DNA of 56,200 nt from Flavobacteriales bacterium (lineage in GTDB: Bacteria; Bacteroidota; Bacteroidia; CAIKAF01). Made by a program: the position numbers and the translations under genes. A model generated the notes under the pieces. That model saw nothing but the letters and a program-made list of their open reading frames with translations, had not been told where the DNA came from and did not search any database. This document shows, one piece after another, positions 18,601-26,245 of the stretch. Each line of letters starts with the position of its first letter. Position 1 is the first letter of the stretch. The stretch lies in contig JANWKT010000025.1 in the NCBI GenBank assembly GCA_025451235.1, forward strand, positions 1 through 56,200, in the 5' to 3' direction.

Positions 18601-19278
18601 ATGAGCACTCCTGAAGAAGAAGAATTTGATTATGAGAATGACGATTCATGGTATGAAGATGCCATGAATACGTTAGATTCTCCTGTATTCAATCATCACA
18701 TCATCTATTCCGAAGAAGAGATCAAAGACCTGGAGGAATTGGAAAAAACCACCATACGTCTTCGCAACAAAGCCCTGGAAAATGGATTCGAATATATTGA
18801 TCTCAAAATAGGAGACTATGTTTGTGACATCGTTTTCTTTTGTGGAACTGTTGATTATAATAATTGTTCATTCGCATTGACCTATAAGAAGGATCGACAA
18901 TACCTGGTGATCTTCCGATGGAAATCGGAAGCAGAACCTAATCCGAATCCTGTATTGATGGCAGGCATGGTAAGGACCAGTAAATTCCTGGGGGCCTATC
19001 GTTTTGTGGAATTCCTTCACCTCGAAGAAGAAATTGAAGAAGAACAAGAGAATATTGAAACCTTTAAGATCAACCGTGAACTTACCTACAAAGACAAACC
19101 ATCCTTGGAAGTAATTAAGTCAGACGATTTAAAGTACAACCAAAAAATAGTGGATTATTTTACCGGTATATCACCGGCAGCATTTGAGTTTTATAATGAG
19201 TTTGTGATCTTTGAAATGCCGGTAAATACAGATATTAACCAATACCTGGACATGATGGATCAAATAGAAAATTTATAA
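18601..19278 (+). CDS. Acidic protein of unknown function
   Basis: I do not recognise this 225-residue protein. It has no signal peptide or membrane segment and is strongly acidic at the N-terminus (EEEEFDYENDD) and around 140-150 (EEEIEEEQ). The pattern of beta strands (YVCDIVFFCGTV, CSFALTYKK, YLVIFRWKSE) suggests a compact cytosolic alpha/beta domain. It starts six bases after the MBOAT gene, so it probably belongs to that operon. Its stop codon directly abuts the stop of the convergent lipoprotein gene, with no bases between. Confidence 0.75.
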   Translation: MSTPEEEEFDYENDDSWYEDAMNTLDSPVFNHHIIYSEEEIKDLEELEKTTIRLRNKALENGFEYIDLKIGDYVCDIVFFCGTVDYNNCSFALTYKKDRQYLVIFRWKSEAEPNPNPVLMAGMVRTSKFLGAYRFVEFLHLEEEIEEEQENIETFKINRELTYKDKPSLEVIKSDDLKYNQKIVDYFTGISPAAFEFYNEFVIFEMPVNTDINQYLDMMDQIENL

Positions 19279-19827
19279 TTATTGTAAAGGGATCTCGGTA
19301 AACAGGTACTTTACAAATGCCCTTTCAGTGGTATCATTTACATTTCGTACCGAGGCTTCAAAATAGCCCGTCAGTTTTCCCGTCCCATCCATACTGGTAA
19401 TGACCAAATTTGAACCAGCACCATAGGGATCATGTACAAAATTCTTGAGAGTAGGTGTTTGGGCCTCTCCTTCATATCTTTTTACCCAGAAGGTAAATTT
19501 GCGTTCACCTGCATTGAGTATAAAATCAAAATAGCTATAGGTACCCATTTCCATGGCCATATTACCTGCAGTATTTACCAAAGTAAGGTTGATGGTGGTC
19601 CAGGGTCCGGTGGTGCCTGGCACAGCCGGATAAGATCCTTGAATATTGAAAGCATTAAAAGTTTGGACAGTGTCAAAGTTCCAACGGGCATAAGTAGCTT
19701 CCCGGCCTTCACCGTCAAAGCAAACATAAGTACCTGTATTATCGCTGCAATCCACCAGCTTTTCCTTTACACAGGAAGAGAGAGCAATTGCAAGACCAGC
19801 CAGAACTAAGATTTTATACCTTTTCAT
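19279..19827 (-). CDS. Small lipoprotein of unknown function
   Basis: About 182 residues with a lipoprotein signal (MKRYKILVLAGLAIALSSC, lipobox LSSC), predicted to be lipid-anchored in the envelope. An ATG three codons upstream (19836) is also possible. The mature part is rich in aromatic beta-strand segments (YSYFDFILNAGERKFTFWVKRY) and has a conserved-looking C-terminus (AFVKYLFTEIPLQ), but I recognise no family. It is convergent with the acidic-protein gene and co-directional with panB across a 136-base gap holding a palindrome. Confidence 0.72.
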   Translation of the reverse strand: MKRYKILVLAGLAIALSSCVKEKLVDCSDNTGTYVCFDGEGREATYARWNFDTVQTFNAFNIQGSYPAVPGTTGPWTTINLTLVNTAGNMAMEMGTYSYFDFILNAGERKFTFWVKRYEGEAQTPTLKNFVHDPYGAGSNLVITSMDGTGKLTGYFEASVRNVNDTTERAFVKYLFTEIPLQ

Positions 19828-19920
19828 ATTCAACATTTTATCAAATTTCTATAAAATAGATGATAAAAACAAGGGGATAGTTGTCCTGATGGGGAATTTT
19901 TATGGCACCAATGTATAATT

Positions 19921-19940
19921 CGACGGGCAATTGCCCGTCG
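19921..19940. repeat. Perfect palindrome downstream of panB
   Basis: CGACGGGCAATTGCCCGTCG is a perfect palindrome with 10-base arms in the gap between panB and the lipoprotein gene. No T-run follows on either strand. It may be a transcript-end hairpin or a dispersed palindromic unit. Confidence 0.6.
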
Positions 19941-19972
19941 CTGCGCATGTCCTCATAAGATCATAACAGTTC

Positions 19973-20788
19973 CTAGTAAGATTCTTTATCTGATGGGAAG
20001 TCTCCGCTTTTTACGTCTTTGATATATGCTTTTACAGCATTGCCCATTTCTTCGTGCAGGTTAAGGTACCTGCGTAAAAACCTCGGTTTGAATTCAAAAT
20101 TGATCCCCATCATATCATGGGTTACCAATACTTGTCCGTCTACCCCACCCCCGGCACCAATGCCTATTACCGGTATCTGCACAGACTTGGCCACGGCTGT
20201 CGCCAGCTTGGCCGGGATCTTTTCTAACACCAATGCGAAACAACCCAATTCTTCAAGTAACAATGCATCCTTCTTTAATTTTTCGGCTTCTTCATCTTCT
20301 GTTGCTCTTACGGTATAGGTCCCAAATTTATAGATACTTTGAGGGGTTAAACCTAAATGCCCCATCACGGGTATCCCTGCCGTTAATATCCGGATAATGG
20401 ATTCTGAAACTTCCGATCCACCTTCCATTTTTACTGCATGTGCTCCCGTTTCTTTCATAATACGGATGGCACTTCTCAATGCTTCGCTACTATTGGCCTG
20501 GTAAGAACCAAAAGGAAGGTCCACCACTACCAATGAACGTTGTACTCCACGGATCACACTGCTGGCATGATAGATCATATTGTCAAGCGTAATAGGTAAA
20601 GTGGTTTCATGACCTGCCATTACATTCGAGGCAGAATCACCTACGAGCAATACATCGATCCCTGCGGCATCCAGGATCCTGGCCATGCTATAATCGTAGG
20701 CAGTAAGCATGGAGATCTTAATTCCATTCTTCTTCATTTCAATTAAGCTATGGGTGGTTACTTTTTTGACCTCTTTATGTGTTGACAT
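19973..20788 (-). CDS. panB: 3-methyl-2-oxobutanoate hydroxymethyltransferase
   Basis: The first committed step of pantothenate synthesis, adding a hydroxymethyl group from 5,10-methylene-THF to alpha-ketoisovalerate. The 271-residue protein has the family motifs [28 protein letters not shown] (metal-binding Asp), [29 protein letters not shown], and the [19 protein letters not shown] region. It stands alone, without panC or panD nearby. A TATCTTTA element (20814-20807 on the reverse strand) lies 19 bases before the ATG as a likely -7 box. Confidence 0.97.
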   Translation of the reverse strand: MSTHKEVKKVTTHSLIEMKKNGIKISMLTAYDYSMARILDAAGIDVLLVGDSASNVMAGHETTLPITLDNMIYHASSVIRGVQRSLVVVDLPFGSYQANSSEALRSAIRIMKETGAHAVKMEGGSEVSESIIRILTAGIPVMGHLGLTPQSIYKFGTYTVRATEDEEAEKLKKDALLLEELGCFALVLEKIPAKLATAVAKSVQIPVIGIGAGGGVDGQVLVTHDMMGINFEFKPRFLRRYLNLHEEMGNAVKAYIKDVKSGDFPSDKESY

Positions 20789-21385
20789 GTAGATGAAATA
20801 AGATGGTAAAGATAGGTTATTTTGGATTCTGGTCTATCTACAGGATCATGTTCCCGCTGAAAGTCTTCTTGTCGCTTGGCTGGCCTGTAGGTAGGCACTA
20901 GCTTAGCAAGAACTCGTTCCTGCAGATTTTTTTATTCACCGGCGCTGCGCTTGGTGAATAGTTCCCGCAGATTTCGCAGATTTACGCTGATTTTTTTTGC
21001 TTTGTCTCTGCTATCCTGTTCAGCAGATATCATCTCGCAGATTGGAGGCGCCACAGCGCCTCATCTGCGAGATGAAAGCCACCGAAGGGAAAACCGGGCA
21101 AAAGCATCAGCGTAAATCTGCGAAATCTGCGGGAACAAAACCGATGAGCCGTCAGGCGAATCGGCTGGAACTAAGCAAGCAGCGCCAGTTGTGAGTATGT
21201 GTTATTCCGCTGGGACGAAAATCCCTGAATTGGACTCTTGCTTGCAATTGGATTAAACCTAATCCGATAATTAGAGCCGATAAACGGCCGATAATGTTAA
21301 GTAGAATATTAGCGAGAAACCATTATCTTTACTCCAGGAACTCAAAACAATATTGTTAAATTTGTTCCGTAATTCAATTTTACTC
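20789..21385. other. Repeat-rich intergenic spacer without genes
   Basis: No convincing gene is present. The spacer holds the divergent starts of panB (left) and a lipoprotein gene (right). In the middle lies a palindrome-rich block (20935-21136) with a perfect 31-base inverted repeat and a nested cruciform. On the right are a GGATTA/TAATCC repeat (21250-21265), three CCGATAA copies (21264, 21277, 21288) and a TATCTTTA -7-like element (21324-21331). Confidence 0.6.
20961..21136. mobile_element. MITE-like element bounded by a perfect 31-bp inverted repeat
   Basis: The arms 20961-20991 (starting GTTCCCGCAGATTTCGC) and 21106-21136 are exact reverse complements over 31 bases. Between them is a nested cruciform: CATCTCGCAGAT (21031-21042) pairs with 21063-21074, and GAGGCGC (21045-21051) with GCGCCTC (21056-21062). 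A further hairpin, TTCACC/GGTGAA, lies just outside at 20935-20958. There is no coding potential. From memory, similar GCAGATTTCGCAGATTTACGC repeats occur in other Bacteroidota genomes; I could not check this. Confidence 0.6.
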
Positions 21386-22405
21386 ATGAGAAAAAGCCTT
21401 TTAGGGATCTTAGCTGCCTTGTTCATTTTTTCTTCCTGCAGCGAAGATGTTGATTTAACCGCTCCTTACAAAGATATAACCGTAGTATACGGATTGTTGA
21501 ATGCCCAGCAGGATACCCATTGGGTAAGGATCCAAAAAGCATTTTTAGGTGATGGCGATGCCCTGCTATATTCACTCATCCCTGATAGCCTTTATTACCC
21601 TGCTACCCTGGATGCATATGTACTAGGCTATAATTCTTCCGGTACACAGGTAGATTCATTTCATCTCGAAAGACTGTTAAATCCAATTGGCATAGATAAA
21701 GATACCGGTGTATTTGCCGCTTTTAACAATGTACTTTACAGAGGAATAAGGACACTGAACCTGAATTATACCTATAAAATAGTGGTGGTAAAGCCGAATG
21801 GCTCACAAAGTACCAGCACCACCGAGATTGTGGATGATGTGATCATGGCATATCCTCCTACGGTAGGTACCCAGTTGAATTGGGAACCTCCTACCCCAGG
21901 TATGGATAAAGTAATTACCGTACGTTGGGTATCAGATGCAAAATCTTATGCTTACCAATTAGGGATCCGTTTTCATTATGAAGAATGGAATTTCGCAACA
22001 CCCGGAAACGTGAAGGATACCAGTTTTACGTATTACTTTCCTATGTTCAAACCCACCAACGATGAGATCTGTAACCTGAACCAGCTTTGTTATGATATCC
22101 CAAAGCAAACATTTTATGGGATGATCGTAAACAATATTGATGAAGACAGCGACCTTCGTAGAAGGTTTATCTCCCTCGACATCCTCGTATTGCAGGCAAC
22201 CGAGGAATTCTATAATTATATCACCATCAATGCACCTTCCTTAAGTTATGTGCAAAAAGTATCCGCCTATACCAATATTGAGAATGGATTGGGGATCTGG
22301 GGTTCCAGGACTACCGGGGGGCTTAACGGACTGAACCTGAATACACAATGCCAGGATTCGTTACAGCAGGGCCAATATACTTGGCAACTCAACTTCGTCC
22401 CTTAA
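21386..22405 (+). CDS. Lipoprotein of unknown function, possibly DUF4249-like
   Basis: A 339-residue protein starting at MRKSLLGILAALFIFSSC, with lipobox FSSC. An upstream ATG at 21353 would bury the signal, so 21386 is preferred. The mature part begins DVDLTAPYKDITVVYGLLNAQQDTHWVRIQKAFLG, which resembles the opening of the DUF4249 surface lipoproteins common in Bacteroidota; that assignment is tentative. A TATCTTTA element lies 55 bases upstream, preceded by three CCGATAA copies. Confidence 0.75.
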   Translation: MRKSLLGILAALFIFSSCSEDVDLTAPYKDITVVYGLLNAQQDTHWVRIQKAFLGDGDALLYSLIPDSLYYPATLDAYVLGYNSSGTQVDSFHLERLLNPIGIDKDTGVFAAFNNVLYRGIRTLNLNYTYKIVVVKPNGSQSTSTTEIVDDVIMAYPPTVGTQLNWEPPTPGMDKVITVRWVSDAKSYAYQLGIRFHYEEWNFATPGNVKDTSFTYYFPMFKPTNDEICNLNQLCYDIPKQTFYGMIVNNIDEDSDLRRRFISLDILVLQATEEFYNYITINAPSLSYVQKVSAYTNIENGLGIWGSRTTGGLNGLNLNTQCQDSLQQGQYTWQLNFVP

Positions 22406-22553
22406 ACAGAAGATTTCTGTAAAAATGGCAGGTATACCTGTCAGAATTGAAGCGCTTTTATTTTTTCCCTGACATAATTATAGAATTTACACTCTATTTT
22501 GGCATCGGCATAGGTATTGTTGAAGGATATATAGTTTTAAAAAATGAATGATT

Positions 22554-24455
22554 ATGGGAAAAATTATAGGTATAGACTTAGGAACTACCAACTCCTGCGT
22601 AGCGGTAATGGAAGGTAATCAGCCTGTGGTAATAGCCAATAGTGAGGGAACACGTACAACTCCATCCATTGTAGCATTTTTGGATAATGGGGAACGTAAA
22701 ATAGGTGATCCTGCCAAACGCCAGGCGATTGCCAATCCTAAAAAAACGGTTTATTCCATTAAGCGATTCATGGGTGCCAGTTATGGTGAGTCTGAAAAAG
22801 AAGCGCAGCGTGTACCCTATGAGGTAGTAAGAGGTGAAAACAATACCCCTAGAGTAAAAATAGATGATAGATTATATTCTCCACAGGAGATCTCGGCCAT
22901 GATCCTTCAGAAAATGAAGCAAACTGCCGAAGATTACCTGGGAACAACAGTAAACGAAGCGGTCATCACGGTACCTGCTTACTTTAACGATGCACAACGC
23001 CAGGCTACAAAAGAAGCCGGTGAAATTGCAGGATTGAATGTAAGAAGGATCATCAATGAGCCTACGGCTGCTGCCCTTGCTTTTGGTCTGGATAAAAAAG
23101 GAAAAGACATGAAAGTGGTGGTATTCGACCTCGGTGGTGGAACACATGACGTATCTGTATTAGAATTAGGTGAAGGTGTGTTTGAAGTAAAATCAACGGA
23201 TGGGGATACCCATTTAGGGGGTGATGATTTCGACCACGTAATCATTGATTGGCTGGCAGATGATTTTAAAGCCCAGGAAGGGGTAGATCTTCGACAAGAC
23301 CCTATCGCCTTACAAAGATTAAAAGAAACGGCTGAGGCGGCTAAAAAAGACCTCAGTACTTCTCAGGAATATCATATTACCTTGTCATATATCACCATGG
23401 TGAACAATGTACCGAAGTTCATTGATAAAAAATTGACCCGGGCAAAATTCGAACAAATGGTGGATGGATTGATCAAACGTGCCATTGAGCCTTGTAAAAC
23501 AGCCTTGAAAAGTGCCGGATACACCGTAGGTGATATTGATGAAGTGATCTTAGTGGGTGGTTCAACAAGGATCCCGGCTGTGCAAAAAGCGGTGGAAGAT
23601 TTCTTTGGAAAAGCACCGAGCAAAGGAGTGAATCCTGATGAAGTAGTAGCCATTGGTGCTGCTATCCAGGGAGGCGTATTGGCCGGTGATGTAAAAGATG
23701 TATTGTTGTTGGATGTAACTCCCCTTTCCTTAGGAATTGAAACCTATGGTGGGATTTTTACCAAACTTATTGATGCGAATACAACGATCCCTTCTAAAAA
23801 ATCGGAAACGTTTTCAACAGCATCTGATAACCAGCCATCGGTTGAGATCCATGTATTACAAGGAGAAAGACCTATGGCAAAAGATAACCGCACCATTGGG
23901 AAATTCCATTTGGCGGATCTGCCTCCGGCACCACGTGGAGTTCCACAAATTGAGGTAACCTTTGATATTGATGCCAATGGAATTATCCATGTATCAGCCA
24001 AAGATAAAGGAACAGGAAAGGAGCAAAAGATCCGTATTGAATCAAGCAGTGGTTTGAGCAAAGAGGAGATCGAAAAAATGAAACGTGATGCAGAAGCAAA
24101 TGCGGAATCGGATAAAAAAGCCAAGGAAACAGTTGAAAAACTGAACCTGGCGGATAACCTCATCTTCCAAACAGAAAAAAGTTTGAAAGAATATGGAGAT
24201 AAAATTCCAGAAGATAAAAAAGCAGAAATTGAAAATGCATTGGTAGCTTTAAAAGAAGCACATAAAAATCAAGACATCCCTGCAGTAGAGGGAGCTATGG
24301 AAAAACTGAATACAGTTTTCCAGGCAGCTTCTAAGGATATGTATGACAATGCAAGTAAAACAGAAAATACGCAATCAACGGATAACAACCAGGAGTCTTC
24401 CAAAAAGGATGGAGATTCAGAAGTAACAGATGTTGATTATGAAGAGGTAAAATAG
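22554..24455 (+). CDS. dnaK: Chaperone protein DnaK (Hsp70)
   Basis: ATP-dependent chaperone. The 633-residue protein starts [15 protein letters not shown]; an ATG two codons upstream (22548) would only add MI. The ATPase domain shows phosphate-binding loops ([25 protein letters not shown]), [14 protein letters not shown] and VGGSTRIP. The linker [13 protein letters not shown] is followed by the substrate domain and an acidic C-terminus ending [12 protein letters not shown], the typical end for this family. It stands alone without grpE or dnaJ and is followed by a strong terminator. Confidence 0.98.
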   Translation: MGKIIGIDLGTTNSCVAVMEGNQPVVIANSEGTRTTPSIVAFLDNGERKIGDPAKRQAIANPKKTVYSIKRFMGASYGESEKEAQRVPYEVVRGENNTPRVKIDDRLYSPQEISAMILQKMKQTAEDYLGTTVNEAVITVPAYFNDAQRQATKEAGEIAGLNVRRIINEPTAAALAFGLDKKGKDMKVVVFDLGGGTHDVSVLELGEGVFEVKSTDGDTHLGGDDFDHVIIDWLADDFKAQEGVDLRQDPIALQRLKETAEAAKKDLSTSQEYHITLSYITMVNNVPKFIDKKLTRAKFEQMVDGLIKRAIEPCKTALKSAGYTVGDIDEVILVGGSTRIPAVQKAVEDFFGKAPSKGVNPDEVVAIGAAIQGGVLAGDVKDVLLLDVTPLSLGIETYGGIFTKLIDANTTIPSKKSETFSTASDNQPSVEIHVLQGERPMAKDNRTIGKFHLADLPPAPRGVPQIEVTFDIDANGIIHVSAKDKGTGKEQKIRIESSSGLSKEEIEKMKRDAEANAESDKKAKETVEKLNLADNLIFQTEKSLKEYGDKIPEDKKAEIENALVALKEAHKNQDIPAVEGAMEKLNTVFQAASKDMYDNASKTENTQSTDNNQESSKKDGDSEVTDVDYEEVK

Positions 24456-24460
24456 TCCTG

Positions 24461-24480
24461 CCTGCCGGCAGGTTTTTTTT
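24461..24480 (+). terminator. Rho-independent terminator of dnaK
   Basis: CCTGCCGGCAGG followed directly by eight T, six bases after the dnaK stop. A second, weaker hairpin (TAAAGGTCG at 24499 pairing with CGGCCTTTA) follows. Confidence 0.88.
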
Positions 24481-24554
24481 CATAGATTGGTTGGTTCAGT
24501 AAAGGTCGTTCGCAAGGGCGGCCTTTATTGTTTGACAGCTGTTTGGAGTGATAG

Positions 24555-24586
24555 AGTGCTTCGCACCTCCGGCTCCCAGCTGGAGC
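24555..24586 (+). repeat. Left direct repeat flanking the GIY-YIG gene
   Basis: A 32-base sequence starting AGTGCTTCGCAC that matches 24939-24970 at 29 of 32 positions. Both copies sit just outside the coding region, one ending 24 bases before the ATG and the other starting six bases after the stop. Confidence 0.7.
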
Positions 24587-24609
24587 ACAAAAAATATTAT
24601 ATTTATTAA

Positions 24610-24933
24610 ATGACAACAAAAGGAGGATTTATATACATCATTACCAATAAAAGAAGAACGGTGTTGTATATTGGATCAACAACAGATATTAAAAGGAGGA
24701 TGTTAGAACATAAATTAGGCTTATATCCTGGTTTTTCAAAAAAATACAACTGCTGTGATCTTTTGTTCTTTGAGTTTTTTCCGGATATAGCAGATGCTGC
24801 TAAAAGAGAAACGCAAATGAAATCATGGAAACGGGAATGGAAATTGGAACTCATTCGAAAAGGCAATCCGAACCTACTGGACCTATCTATGCATTGGTTT
24901 GATGAAAATGGAAATTTGAAGAAAGAGAATTAG
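24610..24933 (+). CDS. Single-domain GIY-YIG nuclease-like protein
   Basis: A 107-residue protein made of a single GIY-YIG domain: FIYIITN in the GIY position, VLYIGSTTD for YIG, Arg in DIKRRMLEHK, and AKRETQMKSWKREWKLELI with the metal-binding Glu. It resembles the YhbQ/UPF0213-type proteins found in several copies in many Bacteroidota. It is bounded by 32-base direct repeats and followed by nested palindromes, which suggests a small mobile or selfish unit. Activity and target are unknown. Confidence 0.88.
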   Translation: MTTKGGFIYIITNKRRTVLYIGSTTDIKRRMLEHKLGLYPGFSKKYNCCDLLFFEFFPDIADAAKRETQMKSWKREWKLELIRKGNPNLLDLSMHWFDENGNLKKEN

Positions 24934-24938
24934 AGCTT

Positions 24939-24970
24939 AGTGCTTCGCACTTCCGGATCCCAGCTGTAGC
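24939..24970 (+). repeat. Right direct repeat flanking the GIY-YIG gene
   Basis: The second copy of the 32-base repeat (29/32 identical to 24555-24586). It runs into the left arm of a larger inverted repeat at 24955. Confidence 0.7.
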
Positions 24971-25069
24971 TGGGAATCATGTATAAAACCATATAGGAGT
25001 TCCAGGCAACTATGTTGCCTGGAACTCCTATATCCCCCAAGAAAAGATTCCCGGCTACAGCCGGGATCC
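24955..25069. repeat. Nested palindromic element beside the GIY-YIG gene
   Basis: The outer arms 24955-24978 and 25046-25069 are reverse complements at 22 of 24 positions. Inside them is a perfect hairpin with 20-base arms (24991-25010 and 25014-25033, core GGAGTTCCAGGCAAC) and the 3-base loop TAT. The 115-base unit has no coding capacity. Confidence 0.75.
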
Positions 25070-25100
25070 AAGGCAATTTGACGGGAAATAAAATAGATAT

Positions 25101-25138
25101 TTATTTGAAAACAACCTCGAACTTCAAACTTCAAATAA
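25101..25138 (-). repeat. TTGAAG-type hairpin overlapping the response regulator stop
   Basis: TTATTTGAA (25101-25109) and TTCAAATAA (25130-25138) form 9-base arms. On the reverse strand the sequence reads TTTGAAGTTTGAAGTTCGAGG, and its first TGA is the stop codon of the LuxR-type regulator. It is probably a transcript-end hairpin related to the repeats at 8678 and 55780. Confidence 0.55.
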
Positions 25139-25814
25139 GCTTCAGCCTATATGCAATCGAAACGATCTCCGCTGCCTTTCGGGTGCCCAGTTTACCCATC
25201 ATGTTTTGCTTATGGGCATCAATGGTACGATGACTAATATTCAATGTTTTTGCAATTTCTTTATCCGAAAATCCATTGGATATATATTCAATGATCTCTT
25301 TTTCCCTTTTGGTTATTTTTATTTTCGGAATACTAGGATCGATTGCTTGTTCGGATGTTTTTTCATTGTTCTTAGGTGCATTTTCGCTTACCAGTAAGGT
25401 ATAGTTCAACGCAGCACGGGGAGAAATAAATTTTTTATTATCCCTTAACGAATCAAACAGTGTATCGTATTCCTTTTGGCTACATCCTTTGGTAATGTAT
25501 GACCAGGCCCCGGCATCCAGCATTTTTTTCACACTGTTCCCATCATCATAAATAGATACAGCTACAACTTTAGTAGAAGGATATTTTTTCATCACGATCC
25601 TGGTAGCTTCATCACCACTCATGACAGGCATTTCAATATCCATTAAAACAATATCAGGCTTAACTTCATCCAATTGATCGATCAGCATTTTTCCATCCGT
25701 AAAGATCCCTGCAAATTCCAGGAAATCGTATTTGCCGACCATTGTTTTCAGCGCTAGTGGAAAAGCGAAATGATCATCCACTATGGCAACTTTTAATTTT
25801 TTGTTTGGTTCCAT
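25131..25814 (-). CDS. NarL/LuxR-type two-component response regulator
   Basis: A 227-residue protein with an N-terminal receiver domain (acidic pair IVDDH, phosphoacceptor Asp59 in VLMDIEMP, conserved Lys in YITKG) and a C-terminal LuxR-type helix-turn-helix (TKREKEIIEYISNGFSDKEIAKTLNISHRTIDAHKQNMMGKL). No histidine kinase lies next to it, so it is an orphan regulator. The upstream 431-base spacer contains 18-base direct repeats (25997-26014, 26018-26035) that could be its own binding sites. The stop codon lies within a repeat. Confidence 0.93.
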   Translation of the reverse strand: MEPNKKLKVAIVDDHFAFPLALKTMVGKYDFLEFAGIFTDGKMLIDQLDEVKPDIVLMDIEMPVMSGDEATRIVMKKYPSTKVVAVSIYDDGNSVKKMLDAGAWSYITKGCSQKEYDTLFDSLRDNKKFISPRAALNYTLLVSENAPKNNEKTSEQAIDPSIPKIKITKREKEIIEYISNGFSDKEIAKTLNISHRTIDAHKQNMMGKLGTRKAAEIVSIAYRLKLI

Positions 25815-25996
25815 TTTCTCTAAATGTGGTTAGTACTTAAAAAGGGCATTCATAAAAACATTAGGCAGAGATGGTTTATTATCTCTCTGCTATAAATTTA
25901 TCGGGCATTTAACTACAAACCAAATTTGAGGGCTGTTTTTATTGCCAGATTTTTTGTCAAAACACTTGTAAATAAAGGGTTTCATCCTTTCAACGG

Positions 25997-26035
25997 TCGA
26001 CTTGATTCGATGAACTATCGACTTGATCCGATGAA
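25997..26035. promoter_or_regulatory. Paired 18-bp direct repeats, candidate operator
   Basis: TCGACTTGATTCGATGAA (25997-26014) and TCGACTTGATCCGATGAA (26018-26035) differ at one base and are spaced 21 bases start to start, two helical turns. They lie about 185-220 bases upstream of the LuxR-type regulator gene. Binding by that regulator is inference. Confidence 0.5.
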
Positions 26036-26099
26036 AGGATTTTTCAACAATTTTGAAATTTAATTTTTTAATAATATTGGTACAACCTAAAGTTGATCA

Positions 26100-26114
26100 C
26101 TAAACGGCGTTTAG
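26100..26114. promoter_or_regulatory. Operator-like palindrome
   Basis: CTAAACG-G-CGTTTAG has perfect 7-base arms and a 1-base centre, typical in size for a dimeric regulator site. It lies between priA and the LuxR-type regulator. Confidence 0.35.
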
Positions 26115-26245
26115 TTGTTGAATAACAAATTTCATGGCAAAATATTCAAACGTTGTTTTTTTGATTCCAACAAGAGAATATCGCATATACTTATTTTGGT
26201 GGAACATTTGAATAACGAATGAAGAATTAAGAACTTAAGTATCAT

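Larger units (their letters stand above)
25815..26245. other. Regulatory-looking spacer between priA and the LuxR-type regulator
   Basis: No gene found. It contains paired 18-base direct repeats, an ATCCTTTCA/TGAAAGGAT inverted repeat (25984-25992, 26032-26040) around them, and a CTAAACG-G-CGTTTAG palindrome (26100-26114). It is unusually long and AT-rich compared with nearby gaps. Confidence 0.55.

Noticed and set aside
20997-21194. 65-residue frame within the 31-bp inverted-repeat element
   Set aside because: It is made of the palindromic arms and has no recognisable fold. The structure, not the frame, explains the sequence.
22441-22547. Promoter or heat-shock operator for dnaK
   Set aside because: TTTG at 22498-22501 has no TAnnTTTG at a workable distance, and no CIRCE-type inverted repeat was found.
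24955-25069. Possible CRISPR array
   Set aside because: The repeats are nested inverted copies, not regularly spaced direct repeats, and no cas genes are present.
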